A stretch of 64,000 nucleotides of DNA from Ectothiorhodospira shaposhnikovii (lineage in GTDB: Bacteria; Pseudomonadota; Gammaproteobacteria; Ectothiorhodospirales; Ectothiorhodospiraceae). Below the pieces are notes generated by a model. The model was not told the origin of the DNA, did no database searches, and saw only the letters and a program-made list of their open reading frames with translations. A program made the translations under genes and the position numbers. Location: assembly GCF_022227765.1 (NCBI RefSeq), contig NZ_JAJMLZ010000001.1, positions 475,040 through 539,039 on the forward strand, given 5' to 3'. Positions 38,663 through 50,930 of the stretch are shown piece by piece. Position 1 is the first letter of the stretch, and the number at the start of each line of letters is the position of its first letter.

Positions 38663-39421
38663 TCAGAGCGGCGGGGCCGCGCCGGCGCCGTTGGCGGCAC
38701 TGGCGGAGCGAATGGCCGGGGTGGCCCTGGCTCCCTTGGGGGCCTTCTCGTCAAACAGCAGTTCCACGTTGATCCGTGAACTGCGGATATGGCGGCGCAT
38801 GATGAGTTCCGCCATTTCCGGGTCCCGGTCGGCAATGGCCTCGACGATGTGACCATGTTCCCGGAAGGCGATCAGGGCCCGGGAGCTGGCCATACCGAAC
38901 TGGAAGCGGTACATGCGCATCAGGTGGTACAGGTCGTCGCACAGCAGCTTGATCAGGCGGACATTGCCGCTGGCCTTGATGATGCGGTAATGAAAGTCCA
39001 GATCGCCCTCGGTCTGGAAATAGGCGATGCCTTCCTGCAGTTCCGCCCGTTCCTGGTGCTGCTTGAGCAGCTTGCGCAACTCGTCGATGTCGCGGCCGGA
39101 CATGCGTTCCGCAGCCAGGCGGGCGGCCATGCCTTCCAGGGCCTCGCGCAGTAGATAGAGTTCCAGCAGATCTTCCTGGGTGAGGGAGACCACCCGGGCA
39201 CCCACGTTGGGACGACGCTCCACCAGGTGACAGGCCTCCAGGCGCCCGATGGCATCCCTGAGGGGGCCGCGGCTGATGCCGTATTCACTGGCCAGTTCCG
39301 GTTCGCTGATCTTGGTGCCCGAAGGGATCTCACCCTCGACGATGGCCTGGCGCAGGCGCGCAAAGACCCGATCCGCCAAGGTGACACCCTGTTGCCCGAG
39401 TTGGTCGTTGAGATCTGGCAT
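38663..39421 (-). CDS. GntR/FCD-family regulator of the propionate genes
   Basis: The 252-residue regulator has an N-terminal winged helix (ADRVFARLRQAIVEGEIPSG, then SEPELASEYGISRGPLRDAIGRLEA) and a C-terminal FCD ligand domain (REALEGMAARLAAERMSG to FREHGHIVEAIADRD). It is the first gene before prpB and prpC, an arrangement common outside enterics where a GntR protein controls methylcitrate genes. A TTG seven codons upstream is in frame; the ATG at 39421 is preferred. A candidate operator overlaps its promoter and recurs upstream of prpE. Confidence 0.87.
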   Translation of the reverse strand: MPDLNDQLGQQGVTLADRVFARLRQAIVEGEIPSGTKISEPELASEYGISRGPLRDAIGRLEACHLVERRPNVGARVVSLTQEDLLELYLLREALEGMAARLAAERMSGRDIDELRKLLKQHQERAELQEGIAYFQTEGDLDFHYRIIKASGNVRLIKLLCDDLYHLMRMYRFQFGMASSRALIAFREHGHIVEAIADRDPEMAELIMRRHIRSSRINVELLFDEKAPKGARATPAIRSASAANGAGAAPPL

Positions 39422-39431
39422 ATGTCGTCCG

Positions 39432-39443
39432 ATTGTTGACAAT
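39432..39443. promoter_or_regulatory. Candidate operator of the GntR regulator (own promoter)
   Basis: ATTGT-TG-ACAAT is an inverted repeat just before the regulator start. Its first ten bases are the exact reverse complement of TGTCAACAAT at 41608-41617 upstream of prpE, which suggests one protein binds both. Confidence 0.5.
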
Positions 39444-39524
39444 ATTAGGGTATCAGGCCTTTTCCTGGAGATAAAGTGGTATTTCTGGTGACAATCCCCG
39501 GGTTTCCCTGTTTGTCGGGGCCAA

Positions 39525-39557
39525 ACGCCCTTCTCCCCGGGCAGGGGAGAAGGGCGT
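39525..39557 (-). terminator. Hairpin after prpE
   Basis: ACGCCCTTCTCCCC pairs with GGGGAGAAGGGCGT around a five-base loop, ten bases after the prpE stop on the minus strand. Only a short T stretch follows. It separates prpE from the GntR-prpB-prpC unit. Confidence 0.7.
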
Positions 39558-39566
39558 CGTTCGGCC

Positions 39567-41471
39567 TCAGGCCGTTTCCCGAGCCTCCGCGTACCCTATC
39601 CGGTTCAGGCTGTCCCGGATCTCGTCCAGGATCGCCGGGTCATCGATGGTGGCCGGGGCCTGATAGGCCTCGTTGTCGGCGATCTTGCGCATGATGGCCC
39701 GCAGGATCTTGCCGGAACGGGTCTTGGGCAGGCGGCTGACCACGGCCACCAGCTTGAAGGCGGCCACCGGTCCGATCTTCTCCCGCACCAGACTCACCAG
39801 CTCCTTGCTCAGGGTGTCGGCATCCATGTTCACGCCCGACTTCATCACCACCAGACCCATGGGCAGGGAGCCCTTGAGCTCGTCGGCCACGGCGATGACC
39901 GCGCACTCCGCCACCGCCGGATGGGAGGCCAGCACCTCTTCCATGGCGCCGGTGGACAGGCGATGTCCAGCCACGTTGATGGTGTCGTCGATACGGCCCA
40001 TCACGTACAGGAAGCCGTCCTCATCCATGTAGCCCGAGTCACCGGTGAGGTAGTAGCCGGGTTCGGCGCTCAGATAGGACTCCTTGAAGCGCTCGTCGTT
40101 GTTCCACAGGGTGGGCAGGCAGGCCGGGGGCAGGGGCAGCTTGACCATGATCCGGCCCATTTCTCCGGCGGGCACCGGTTTGCCGTTGTCATCCAGGATC
40201 TGCACGTTGTAGCCCGGGGTCGGCTTGCCGGCGGTGCCGGGCTTGATGGGCAGCTGTTCGATGCCCAGGAAGTTGCCGGCGATGGCCCAGCCGGTCTCGG
40301 TCTGCCACCAGTGGTCGATGGCCGGACGCTGCAGGATCTTCTGCGCCCATTCCAGGGTATCCGGATCGCAACGCTCACCGGCCAGGAACAGGGCGCGGAA
40401 CTGATCCAGGTTGTACCGCTTGAGATGTTCGGCGCCCGGGTCTTCCTTCTTGATGGCGCGGAAGGCGGTGGGGGCGGTGAACATCACCGACACCTTGTAT
40501 TCCTCGATCACCCGCCAGAAGGCACCGGGGTCCGGGGTGCCCACGGGCTTGCCTTCATAGACCACCGTGGTGCAGCCGTAGAGCAGGGGGCCGTAGACGA
40601 TGTAGGAATGTCCCACCACCCAGCCCACGTCGGAGGCCGCCCAGAACACCTCGCCGGGCGCCATGCCGTAGATGTGTTTCATGCTCCAGTTCAGGGCCAC
40701 CGCATGACCGCCGTTGTGACGGACCACGCCCTTGGGCTTGCCGGTGGTGCCGGAGGTATACAGGATGTAGATGGGATCGGTGGCGGACACGGGGACGCAG
40801 TCATGGGGTACCGCGGCGGCCATGGCCGCGGTCCAGTCCACGTCCCGTCCCGGGATCAGGTCGCAGGGGGATTGGGGGCGTTGCAGGATCAGGGTGCGCT
40901 CGGGCTTGTGGGTGGCCATGTCGAAGGCCTGATCCAGCAGGGGCTTGTACTTCACCACCCGGGAAGGCTCGATGCCGCAGGAGGCGGCCACCACCACCTT
41001 GGGGGTGGCGTCATCGATGCGGGTGGCCAGTTCGCGGGCGGAGAAGCCGCCGAACACCACGGAGTGAATCGCCCCCAGGCGAGCGCAGCCCAGCATGGCC
41101 ACCAGGGCCTCGGGCACCATGGGCATGTAGATGATGACCCGGTCACCTTTGGTGACGCCCATGTCGGCCAGGGCGCCGGCGAAACGGGCCACCTGGTCCT
41201 GCAGTTCACGGAAGCTGATGCGGCGCTTGGTGTCCGTGACCGGGCTGTCGTAGATGATGGCCGTCTGCTCGCCGCGGCCGTTTTCCACATGCCGGTCCAC
41301 GGCGTTGTAACAGGTGTTGAGTTCCCCGCCCGCGAACCAGCGGTAGAAGGGGGCGGCACTGTCGTCCAGTACCTTCTCGAAGGGCCGGGACCAGGTGAGT
41401 GCCTGGGCGGCCTCGGCCCAGAAGCCTTCGGGATCGTTCACTGCGCGTGCATAAACCTCTGCATAACCCAT
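39567..41471 (-). CDS. prpE: Propionate--CoA ligase
   Basis: PrpE activates propionate to propionyl-CoA through an adenylate. The 634-residue AMP-forming enzyme has the P-loop-like YILYTSGTTGKPKGVV, the A5 region WWQTETGWAI, the YLTGDSGYMDEDGFLYVMGRIDD hinge and the acylation-regulated lysine in TRSGKILRAIMRKIA. Its overall sequence fits PrpE, and the prp neighbours support propionate over acetate. The ATG at 41471 has AGGAG upstream. Confidence 0.9.
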   Translation of the reverse strand: MGYAEVYARAVNDPEGFWAEAAQALTWSRPFEKVLDDSAAPFYRWFAGGELNTCYNAVDRHVENGRGEQTAIIYDSPVTDTKRRISFRELQDQVARFAGALADMGVTKGDRVIIYMPMVPEALVAMLGCARLGAIHSVVFGGFSARELATRIDDATPKVVVAASCGIEPSRVVKYKPLLDQAFDMATHKPERTLILQRPQSPCDLIPGRDVDWTAAMAAAVPHDCVPVSATDPIYILYTSGTTGKPKGVVRHNGGHAVALNWSMKHIYGMAPGEVFWAASDVGWVVGHSYIVYGPLLYGCTTVVYEGKPVGTPDPGAFWRVIEEYKVSVMFTAPTAFRAIKKEDPGAEHLKRYNLDQFRALFLAGERCDPDTLEWAQKILQRPAIDHWWQTETGWAIAGNFLGIEQLPIKPGTAGKPTPGYNVQILDDNGKPVPAGEMGRIMVKLPLPPACLPTLWNNDERFKESYLSAEPGYYLTGDSGYMDEDGFLYVMGRIDDTINVAGHRLSTGAMEEVLASHPAVAECAVIAVADELKGSLPMGLVVMKSGVNMDADTLSKELVSLVREKIGPVAAFKLVAVVSRLPKTRSGKILRAIMRKIADNEAYQAPATIDDPAILDEIRDSLNRIGYAEARETA

Positions 41472-41607
41472 GACTCGCTCCTGCTTGTTAGTGCCCCAGG
41501 CGGGGGTAGTGCTGCCTGCGTCTGCGCGGCATCGTGGTATCCGCACCCTCGGTCGAGGTGCTTGTGGTTATCCGATCAGGGCATGACCTTAGAGGATTTT
41601 TGAAAAG

Positions 41608-41617
41608 TGTCAACAAT
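41608..41617. promoter_or_regulatory. Candidate GntR operator upstream of prpE
   Basis: TGTCAACAAT lies 137 bases before the prpE start codon and is the reverse complement of the sequence at 39432-39441 in the regulator's own promoter region. Confidence 0.45.
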
Positions 41618-41733
41618 CCTGATGAGGATTCCGGACTAAGGTCATTCCTTTGGAATGTTTTGAGTCAGTCGGAATGTGCTGAATCGGTCATCTCCACACC
41701 AGTGGGAATCCGGTAACAGGCTGAAAATCATCG

Positions 41734-41753
41734 ACTCCCGCTGTCGCGGGAGT
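41734..41753. repeat. dRS3-like palindromic repeat, single copy
   Basis: Arms ACTCCCGC and GCGGGAGT surround TGTC, followed by GACGG, as in the copies at 1641 and 4767. Confidence 0.7.
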
Positions 41754-41884
41754 GACGGTGGTGGATTTGGTCAGCATTTTCCCTGGGTGATTCGGAAGCA
41801 AAAATTCCCGACCGCCAGCACAGGGCGTCGGGCGATTGATAACGGTTTTCCCGTGCGCGGCCGCCTGGCTCCCTGGACGGTGCC

Positions 41885-44825
<2,941 letters not shown>

Positions 44826-44844
44826 TCCCGCAGGAGGTTGAACC

Positions 44845-45858
44845 GTGCCGAGACTGTCATCCCGCCTTGTCCGACTGATTCTCGGATGGCTGGTCCTGAT
44901 CCTGTCCGGTTCCGTCTGCGCCGATGACCAGCCGCCGATCGATGATCGCCCCAGGCTCATCGGTCTGCAGGCACCGGACTGGTTCCATCTGTCTTTCCTG
45001 GATCTGGGCGAGGACCTTCAGACCGCCCGCGATGAGGGCAAGCGCGGGCTGGTGGTCTATCTGGGCATGGACGACTGTCCTTACTGCGAGGCCCTGTTCC
45101 AGGTCAATTTCCAGCAGCCGGACATCGTCGAATACACCCGCAGGCATTTTCTGGTGGTGGCCCTGGATGTGTTGGGCAGTCGCACCATGACCACCCTGGA
45201 AGGCCGCTCACTCACGGAACGGGAGTTCGCCGTCGGGCAGCGCCTGAACTTCACCCCATCCTTCCTGTTCCATGACCTGGAAGGAGAGCCCGTCTTCATC
45301 CTGCGGGGCTATCACTCTCCCTACCGTTTCCGTGCCGCGCTGGAATACGTGGCCGACGCCCACTACCAGCGCGAGAGCTTCCGAGATTACCTGGCCCGAG
45401 CCGATCCACCGCCGCGCTTTGACGCCGATGACCTCAATCATCGGGACTTTTTCCGTCCACCTCCCCATCGGCTGGACCGCTCGCAGGTGGCGGCCGAGCG
45501 CCCCCTGGTGGTGTTTTTCGAGCAGGGCGAGTGCCACGCCTGCGACGTGCTGCATACCGAGCCGCTGGGGGATCCCGAGGTGCTGGACCTTTTGTCCCTG
45601 TTCGATGTGGTGCAACTGGACATGTGGTCCGATACCCCGGTGGTGACGCCGGACGGCCGACGCCTGACGGCCCGGCAGTGGGCCGAGGAGATGGATCTGT
45701 TCTACGCCCCCACCCTGGTGTTCTTCGATGAACTGGGAGAGGAGATCCTGCGGGTGGATTCTGTGATCCGCCTGCATCGGCTGCAGGCGGTGCTGGAATA
45801 CGTGCTCACCCGGGGTTATGAGGAATATCCGTCATTCCAGACCTGGCGCACCCGGTAG
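44845..45858 (+). CDS. Exported protein with two thioredoxin-like domains (CPYC and CHAC)
   Basis: The 337-residue product has a signal peptide (LVRLILGWLVLILSGSVCA). A first thioredoxin-like domain, residues about 45-170, carries DDCPYCEALF and the cis-Pro segment FTPSFLFHD. A second, about 215-325, carries EQGECHACDVLH and FYAPTLVFFDE. Both redox pairs look intact, so it is probably a periplasmic thiol reductase or isomerase related to SoxW/thioredoxin-fold proteins; the substrate is unknown. The GTG start has AGGAGG upstream and lies 19 bases after serS. Confidence 0.8.
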   Translation: MPRLSSRLVRLILGWLVLILSGSVCADDQPPIDDRPRLIGLQAPDWFHLSFLDLGEDLQTARDEGKRGLVVYLGMDDCPYCEALFQVNFQQPDIVEYTRRHFLVVALDVLGSRTMTTLEGRSLTEREFAVGQRLNFTPSFLFHDLEGEPVFILRGYHSPYRFRAALEYVADAHYQRESFRDYLARADPPPRFDADDLNHRDFFRPPPHRLDRSQVAAERPLVVFFEQGECHACDVLHTEPLGDPEVLDLLSLFDVVQLDMWSDTPVVTPDGRRLTARQWAEEMDLFYAPTLVFFDELGEEILRVDSVIRLHRLQAVLEYVLTRGYEEYPSFQTWRTR

Positions 45859-45887
45859 GGCGCGGCCGGACCCGGAGGCTGGGTGTC

Positions 45888-46250
45888 TCAGTCTTCGTCC
45901 CGATCCACCGGCGGATCGATCTTCGGCGGTCCGGCCTTCTTCTGGGCCACCAGTTGGGCGACCAGGTGGGCGATGCCCACCATGAAGGTGACCGGGAACA
46001 GCAGGCCCAACACCGGCCAGCCCCCGATCACGAACACAAAGCCCAGCGGAGAAATCTGGATCATCCACAGGGCAAAGCCCAGCAGGAGCCAGCGTCCCGC
46101 CAGGGTGGCGCAGTGGTCACGGCACCAGATCGCCCGAGCCATCCGGTCTTCCGGCGTGGTCCCCGGCATCCGGCGCAGATGCCAGGGTGCCCAGAAGTAG
46201 GCGATCACCGCGTGGTGGACAGGCAGGTCGGAGGTCGGGTTTGGGGGCAT
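45888..46250 (-). CDS. Hypothetical small membrane protein
   Basis: I do not recognise this 120-residue protein. It has a His/Trp-rich start (HHAVIAYFWAPWHLRR), a WCRDHCATLAGRWLLLGFALWM segment, then two helices (SPLGFVFVIGGWPVLGLLFPVTFMVGIAHLVAQLVA) and a charged tail. It lies downstream of telA on the same strand, separated by 34 bases, so it may be co-transcribed with it. Confidence 0.6.
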   Translation of the reverse strand: MPPNPTSDLPVHHAVIAYFWAPWHLRRMPGTTPEDRMARAIWCRDHCATLAGRWLLLGFALWMIQISPLGFVFVIGGWPVLGLLFPVTFMVGIAHLVAQLVAQKKAGPPKIDPPVDRDED

Positions 46251-46284
46251 GGGTGTTCCGGATCAGAAGGGAGGGAAACTTAGT

Positions 46285-47505
46285 CTAAGGGATATCATTT
46301 GCACCCTGGCGGGCCACCACCTTGTCCATCTCGATCCCATCGCCCTTGTCCATGCGACGGATCGCCGCATCCCCTTGGGCCGCCAGCGCCTCCAGACGGT
46401 CAATCTGGGCATCCAGCCTGGGCAGGACCTCGCGACGATAACGGGAGACTTCGTCGATGGCGCCGATGACATTGGCAAAAGCGGATTCGAGCTGCTCCAT
46501 GTCCAATACCGTGGAGGCGGCCCGATTCTGGATCTCCACCCCCTGGGTTCGCAGGGCTTCGGCGGTACCGGCAATGAGGTTGGAGGTGGTGGTATTGAGG
46601 GCCTCGACCCGATCCAGCACCAGCCGCTGATTGGCCAGGGCCAGGGCCACCGTCACCGCCACATTCAGGGCCGAGACGGTCACATTGATGGCCCGGTCAA
46701 CACCCCGCATCAGTTCCCGGTTATTGCGGATCACCACCTCCAGGGCGAGGATGCCCTGCTGACTGACGGCCAGTTGCTGCTGCAGGTCGACGAGCCGCTG
46801 GCGCAGAGGGAACAGCAGTTCCTCCTCCAGGAACCGGCGCTTTGAAGCATCCTGGGGCAGGGCGGCGGCCTCGCCGGCCAGCTTGCGGTCAATGATCCGC
46901 CCCAGGGCAATCTGTCGCTGGAGCTGAACCAGACTCTCCCGCAGGGACTGCTGGTCATCGCTCAGGGTGAGATTGTCCCGGTGCAGCATGTCCTTGCCCG
47001 CTTCCAGATCCTTGATGATCGCGTCCAGGGCTTCCTGGGCGGTCTCGAATTTGTGGAAATAACGCTGCAGGGGCGTGCCGACCCCGGGGATCAGGGCCAG
47101 AATGCGACTGAGCCCTTCACGGCTTAGATTGTGATGGCGCGGATCCAGATCCTGCATCCGGGTGCGCAGCTCGATGAGGGAACGGGCCACCGGCCCGCCC
47201 TCATCCCCCTGGTGGGCCAGTTTGCGGATGGGGGTCTGCAGCAGCTTGCTGCGATGGGCCGCCTGACGCTGTATGTCCAGCCCCATTTCGTCCACGGCCC
47301 GACGTTGGCGCGGGTCAATCTCCGCCTGACCCTGATCTTTCAGCAGTTCCGCCAGGAAGGTATCCGCAATGCGCAGGAGTTCCGGATCGTCGATGGTCTG
47401 CTCAGGGTCCGATTCCCGTTTGATCTCCGTTTCCACCTCCGCCACCGGCGGCAGAGAAAGGTTGAACGCCGGGTTTGCGGGGGGCTCCGAGTGATTGGGG
47501 TTCAT
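46285..47505 (-). CDS. telA: TelA/KlaA family toxic-anion resistance protein
   Basis: The 406-residue protein is largely helical and matches TelA (YaaN), a family linked to tellurite and envelope-stress resistance with unknown biochemistry. Typical segments are YFHKFETAQEALDAIIKDLEAGKDMLHRDN and ALNVAVTVALALANQRLVLDRV. GGAGG precedes the ATG. In Bacillus subtilis the homologue is adjacent to xpaC. Here the xpaC-like gene lies 9.3 kb away beyond a divergent lipoprotein-receptor block. Confidence 0.9.
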   Translation of the reverse strand: MNPNHSEPPANPAFNLSLPPVAEVETEIKRESDPEQTIDDPELLRIADTFLAELLKDQGQAEIDPRQRRAVDEMGLDIQRQAAHRSKLLQTPIRKLAHQGDEGGPVARSLIELRTRMQDLDPRHHNLSREGLSRILALIPGVGTPLQRYFHKFETAQEALDAIIKDLEAGKDMLHRDNLTLSDDQQSLRESLVQLQRQIALGRIIDRKLAGEAAALPQDASKRRFLEEELLFPLRQRLVDLQQQLAVSQQGILALEVVIRNNRELMRGVDRAINVTVSALNVAVTVALALANQRLVLDRVEALNTTTSNLIAGTAEALRTQGVEIQNRAASTVLDMEQLESAFANVIGAIDEVSRYRREVLPRLDAQIDRLEALAAQGDAAIRRMDKGDGIEMDKVVARQGANDIP

Positions 47506-47642
47506 GCTGCCTCCAGTCTTTGATCCAACGTCGCATCAATCGCCCGAAAAGGTCGCCGGGAAGAGGCGTCGATGCTTCCGACCCTAGTGTATACCCTATG
47601 GGATCATCCGCTCTGAAGAAATGGCGCTTGAAAATATATCGA

Positions 47643-47661
47643 AATGATATTGGTTATCATT
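47643..47661 (+). promoter_or_regulatory. Strong Fur-box-like palindrome
   Basis: AATGATA and TATCATT form perfect seven-base arms around a five-base spacer. Against the Fur 7-1-7 consensus TGATAAT-N-ATTATCA the site differs at two positions. It lies 48 bases upstream of the first lipoprotein start in an A/T-rich promoter region of an otherwise GC-rich sequence. Confidence 0.72.
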
Positions 47662-47708
47662 GGTATTTTATTGTAAATTCCCGATCTGATTTTTTTGTGA
47701 GACCGATC

Positions 47709-50700
47709 ATGGTGATTCCTGTCTTTGCTTCGGCCTTGCGGCTGCCCGCCGTTCTCATGTCCCTTCTCCTTGTCGTCGCCTGCACGGGTGGAGGAGGGTC
47801 CTCTTCGGAGGGAGACACTTCTCTGCATCTGTCCGGCCTGGTGACGGACCCACCGATCGAGGGGGCCGCGGTAAGGCTGGTAAATGCCCAGGGCGATGCC
47901 CTGTCCATCGTGGAACTCACCGGCAGCGATGGCCGCTTCAGTGTGACCCTGACGGAAGATCTGGCCCGGGAGGTGCGTCGCATCCTGGCGCGGGGCGGGA
48001 TCGACACGATGACGGGCCAGGTGCTCGGCAATTTGATGTTGAGCGCGCCGCTTGAAGGGGGTGCCGTTGATGACATGCTGGTATCGCCATTGACCACGCT
48101 GGTGGATCGGTCCATGCGAGAGCGAGGCATGAGTCGGGACCAGGCCGTGTCCGCCGTGGCCTCCCGTCTGGCTCTGAATCCCGCGGTGGTCATGGCTGAT
48201 CCGGCCAGTGATGCCTCCGCCCAGCGGGCCAGCCTGCTGATGACCGAAATCCTGGTGGCACTGGAAGGGCAGGCCGATCCGTGGCAGCTGCTGGACGATG
48301 CCATGGACGGCATGGCCCCGGGCCGCCTGGACCAGGCGGCCCGACGCCTTGCCCTGGATCTGTCCGGCCCAGTGGGTGACAGGCTTGAGGCCGTGGCCGA
48401 ACGTGCCGACCATCTGCTGAGTCTGGATTCCGCGGCATCCGCCCAGGAGATGATCCGTGCGCTGGCGCTGCAGAACCTTGGCCATGGCCTGACCCGCTTT
48501 TTCGAGATTGCGGGGCAGCCCATTCATGGCGATCACCTGAACAGGTTGTCCGATGCTCTCTGGGAAGGCATGGGGGAGCGAGGCGTCCCCGCCGAGGGGC
48601 CGGCTCTGCTCAACATCATCCGCTATGTGTTCCAGGTGCATGAGATGCCCGACGATCTGAGCGATCCGGCGGCTGAGTTGCCCCTGAATGACATCCGCCA
48701 TGATGTCATCCTCCGGGATCTGGCCGCCCTGCGGGTGATCGACCATACCATTCCCCTGGCCGGCGGCGAGACCCTGGGCATGGACAACGATGCCCGGGCC
48801 GCCTACTTCTTCCGCTCCGATCTGTCTCCCACCTACCTGTCCGAACGCCTGTTCGACGGGGTACTGGATGACGGCGTGCTGGATCCCATGTTCCGGGCCA
48901 ACGCCTACAACCTCGCCGCGGCGGGACTGCTGGATGAGGCCGAACTGACCCTGCGGGCCGCCATCTTCCAGCCCACCGAGCGGGCCATGGCTCAACGGCA
49001 GGTGGCTCAGGCGTTGAGTGGGGCCAACAATCTTGAAACGGCCCGCGTGTACTGGAATGCCTCACGCCAGACCTACGAAACCGCCTTGAGGGAAGGCAAG
49101 GGCATCAGCAATCTGGATGGTGATGACGCCGCGTTCTTCCAGTCCCTCAACAGCGATCTGCTCACCGCCGGATTCAGGGAAGATGCCGATGTGGCGCTTC
49201 TGGCCGTGCGGGAGTTTATCGAATCCCAGCGGGGTCAGCCCTATACCACCGCTTATGGCCGGATTATGGTCAGCTTGAGAGATGGTGCCTCGGCGGCCGT
49301 GGACGAGGCCGAAGCGACGGGTCTGTCGGGTAGGGCGTTCAACGATGCGCTGAACGCGGTGGATTTTTTCCGGGAGGCCACCCTGGGGGCCGGTCGTCAG
49401 CCGCTGGCTGGTCGTTGCGAGGCCATGAAGACCCTGATGGTGACGGCCTACGCCGATTTCTATCGGCGTCTGGGTAGCACCACGGGTATGCGGCAGGCCA
49501 TCGATGATTTTCGGAACCTGGCCACCACGGATTGCAATCTGACCTATGGTGCCACCATGAGCCCTCGGATGGCGCCGATTCATGGCGAACTGGGAGACAT
49601 CCAGACCTATCTGGCCTGGATTGAGGAACATGTCCGTCCGATCAACGAGTCCAACGCCGACTCGGCCCGGGACAATGCGGTGCTTTATCAGGCCCTTGAT
49701 CGTGCGCTCGGCGGTGATGTTGAAGGGGCCATCAACCAGGTGGTGGCGCAGGCCGACACCGTACAGGCCGCCATCACGCAATTGACCCAGGTGGGTACGG
49801 GAGCCAATGATGTCGCCACGCCTCATCTGGCCGTGCTGCTCTGGCGTCAAGGGGCTCTGGATGAAGCCAGGCAGGTGATGGACGCAGCCTGGGAACTGGC
49901 CATGTCCGAGCGGTTTGTGGATGAGTTGACCGGCCAACTCACCTCCGCGCGGAATTTTCTGGACCAGGGGTGCCGGAAGACCGCGTTGATCCTCGGTCGC
50001 ATGGATCAACAGGCGCTGGCCTCTGAGCGCATGCGGTCTTGCCGTCGGCATGTGGACTCAGTCCTTCACGATGCAGGCATGACAACGGATGATTTGCTGT
50101 GGGTGGCCGGGTCCCTGGCCGCGGCTTATCAGCAACTGGACATGGCGGGAGATGCAGAGCTGATTGATCGCCTCCATGCCCTGGGCAGCGTGTTGAGCAA
50201 TCCGGTGGCCCGCATCCGTAATCTCATGGAAGTGGCCCTGCTGCGCAGCAGCGGTGGCGATCCCGAAGCAGCCCTGTCGGCGCTGGACGAGGCGGTGGAG
50301 ATGCTCACCCAGGTGGCAACCTCCTCCAGCGATCAGGCCGCCATCAATCAGGCGCTGGACCTGGTGGCCTTTATCCGCACCGGACAAAGACGTGACTCGC
50401 TGATGGAGAGCTACGTCCGGGTCGCCGGGGATCTTCGCCAGACCATCACCCGGACCGGTTGGGCCGATGAGACCCAGCGCCATCAGGTGGCCATGGCCCG
50501 GGAACGGGCACGCATGCTGGCGTCGGGGGATGATGCCCTGCCGGGTACCTGGCCGGGATCGCTGGCAATGATCGACGTTCTGTTTGCCGCCAACGACCGC
50601 ACCACCCAGATCAACTCGGTGGTCAATTGGCTGGCCTCCGCCCGCCAGTATGAGACGGCCAGGATGGTGGCCATGGGCATTGAGACGGCGCCGGAGCGTC

Positions 50701-50930
50701 ACCGGCAGTTGCTGAATATTGCCAACGGCATCAGCACCGCCGATGACTTCCCGGGCACGGCCCTGGCTCGCTTCGACTTTGACGGCGACGGGCGTCCGGA
50801 CTTCTTCAGTCCCGGCAGCAGCGCGGCGGATCGTGCCGCGTCCCCCCTGTCCCTGGATGACGACATCGACGGGGATGGCATCCCCGATACCCAGGATCGT
50901 ACCCCCTATTGCGCCGGTTGTGACGCATGA
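47709..50930 (+). CDS. Large predicted lipoprotein, TPR-like solenoid with calcium-binding-type C-terminus (paralogue 1)
   Basis: The 1073-residue protein starts with a signal peptide ending in LVVAC, so Cys25 is the probable lipidated residue, followed by a Gly/Ser linker. A small carboxypeptidase-regulatory-like domain follows (LSGLVTDPPIEGAAV). The rest is Ala/Leu-rich paired helices resembling TPR repeats. The end has two Asp-rich loops (FDFDGDGRPDFF and DDDIDGDGIPD) like FG-GAP/thrombospondin type 3 calcium sites, then TPYCAGC. The family is not recognised. It is 40-50% similar by eye to the protein at 53505. The ATG at 47709 was chosen; the frame is open for 78 codons upstream. Its stop overlaps the receptor start. 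Confidence 0.8.
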   Translation: MVIPVFASALRLPAVLMSLLLVVACTGGGGSSSEGDTSLHLSGLVTDPPIEGAAVRLVNAQGDALSIVELTGSDGRFSVTLTEDLAREVRRILARGGIDTMTGQVLGNLMLSAPLEGGAVDDMLVSPLTTLVDRSMRERGMSRDQAVSAVASRLALNPAVVMADPASDASAQRASLLMTEILVALEGQADPWQLLDDAMDGMAPGRLDQAARRLALDLSGPVGDRLEAVAERADHLLSLDSAASAQEMIRALALQNLGHGLTRFFEIAGQPIHGDHLNRLSDALWEGMGERGVPAEGPALLNIIRYVFQVHEMPDDLSDPAAELPLNDIRHDVILRDLAALRVIDHTIPLAGGETLGMDNDARAAYFFRSDLSPTYLSERLFDGVLDDGVLDPMFRANAYNLAAAGLLDEAELTLRAAIFQPTERAMAQRQVAQALSGANNLETARVYWNASRQTYETALREGKGISNLDGDDAAFFQSLNSDLLTAGFREDADVALLAVREFIESQRGQPYTTAYGRIMVSLRDGASAAVDEAEATGLSGRAFNDALNAVDFFREATLGAGRQPLAGRCEAMKTLMVTAYADFYRRLGSTTGMRQAIDDFRNLATTDCNLTYGATMSPRMAPIHGELGDIQTYLAWIEEHVRPINESNADSARDNAVLYQALDRALGGDVEGAINQVVAQADTVQAAITQLTQVGTGANDVATPHLAVLLWRQGALDEARQVMDAAWELAMSERFVDELTGQLTSARNFLDQGCRKTALILGRMDQQALASERMRSCRRHVDSVLHDAGMTTDDLLWVAGSLAAAYQQLDMAGDAELIDRLHALGSVLSNPVARIRNLMEVALLRSSGGDPEAALSALDEAVEMLTQVATSSSDQAAINQALDLVAFIRTGQRRDSLMESYVRVAGDLRQTITRTGWADETQRHQVAMARERARMLASGDDALPGTWPGSLAMIDVLFAANDRTTQINSVVNWLASARQYETARMVAMGIETAPERHRQLLNIANGISTADDFPGTALARFDFDGDGRPDFFSPGSSAADRAASPLSLDDDIDGDGIPDTQDRTPYCAGCDA

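Larger units (their letters stand above)
41472..41884. other. Intergenic region upstream of prpE
   Basis: This 413-base gap between prpE and the 3' end of glcD contains the candidate GntR operator (41608-41617) and a dRS3-like palindrome (41734-41753). No gene is supported. Confidence 0.6.
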
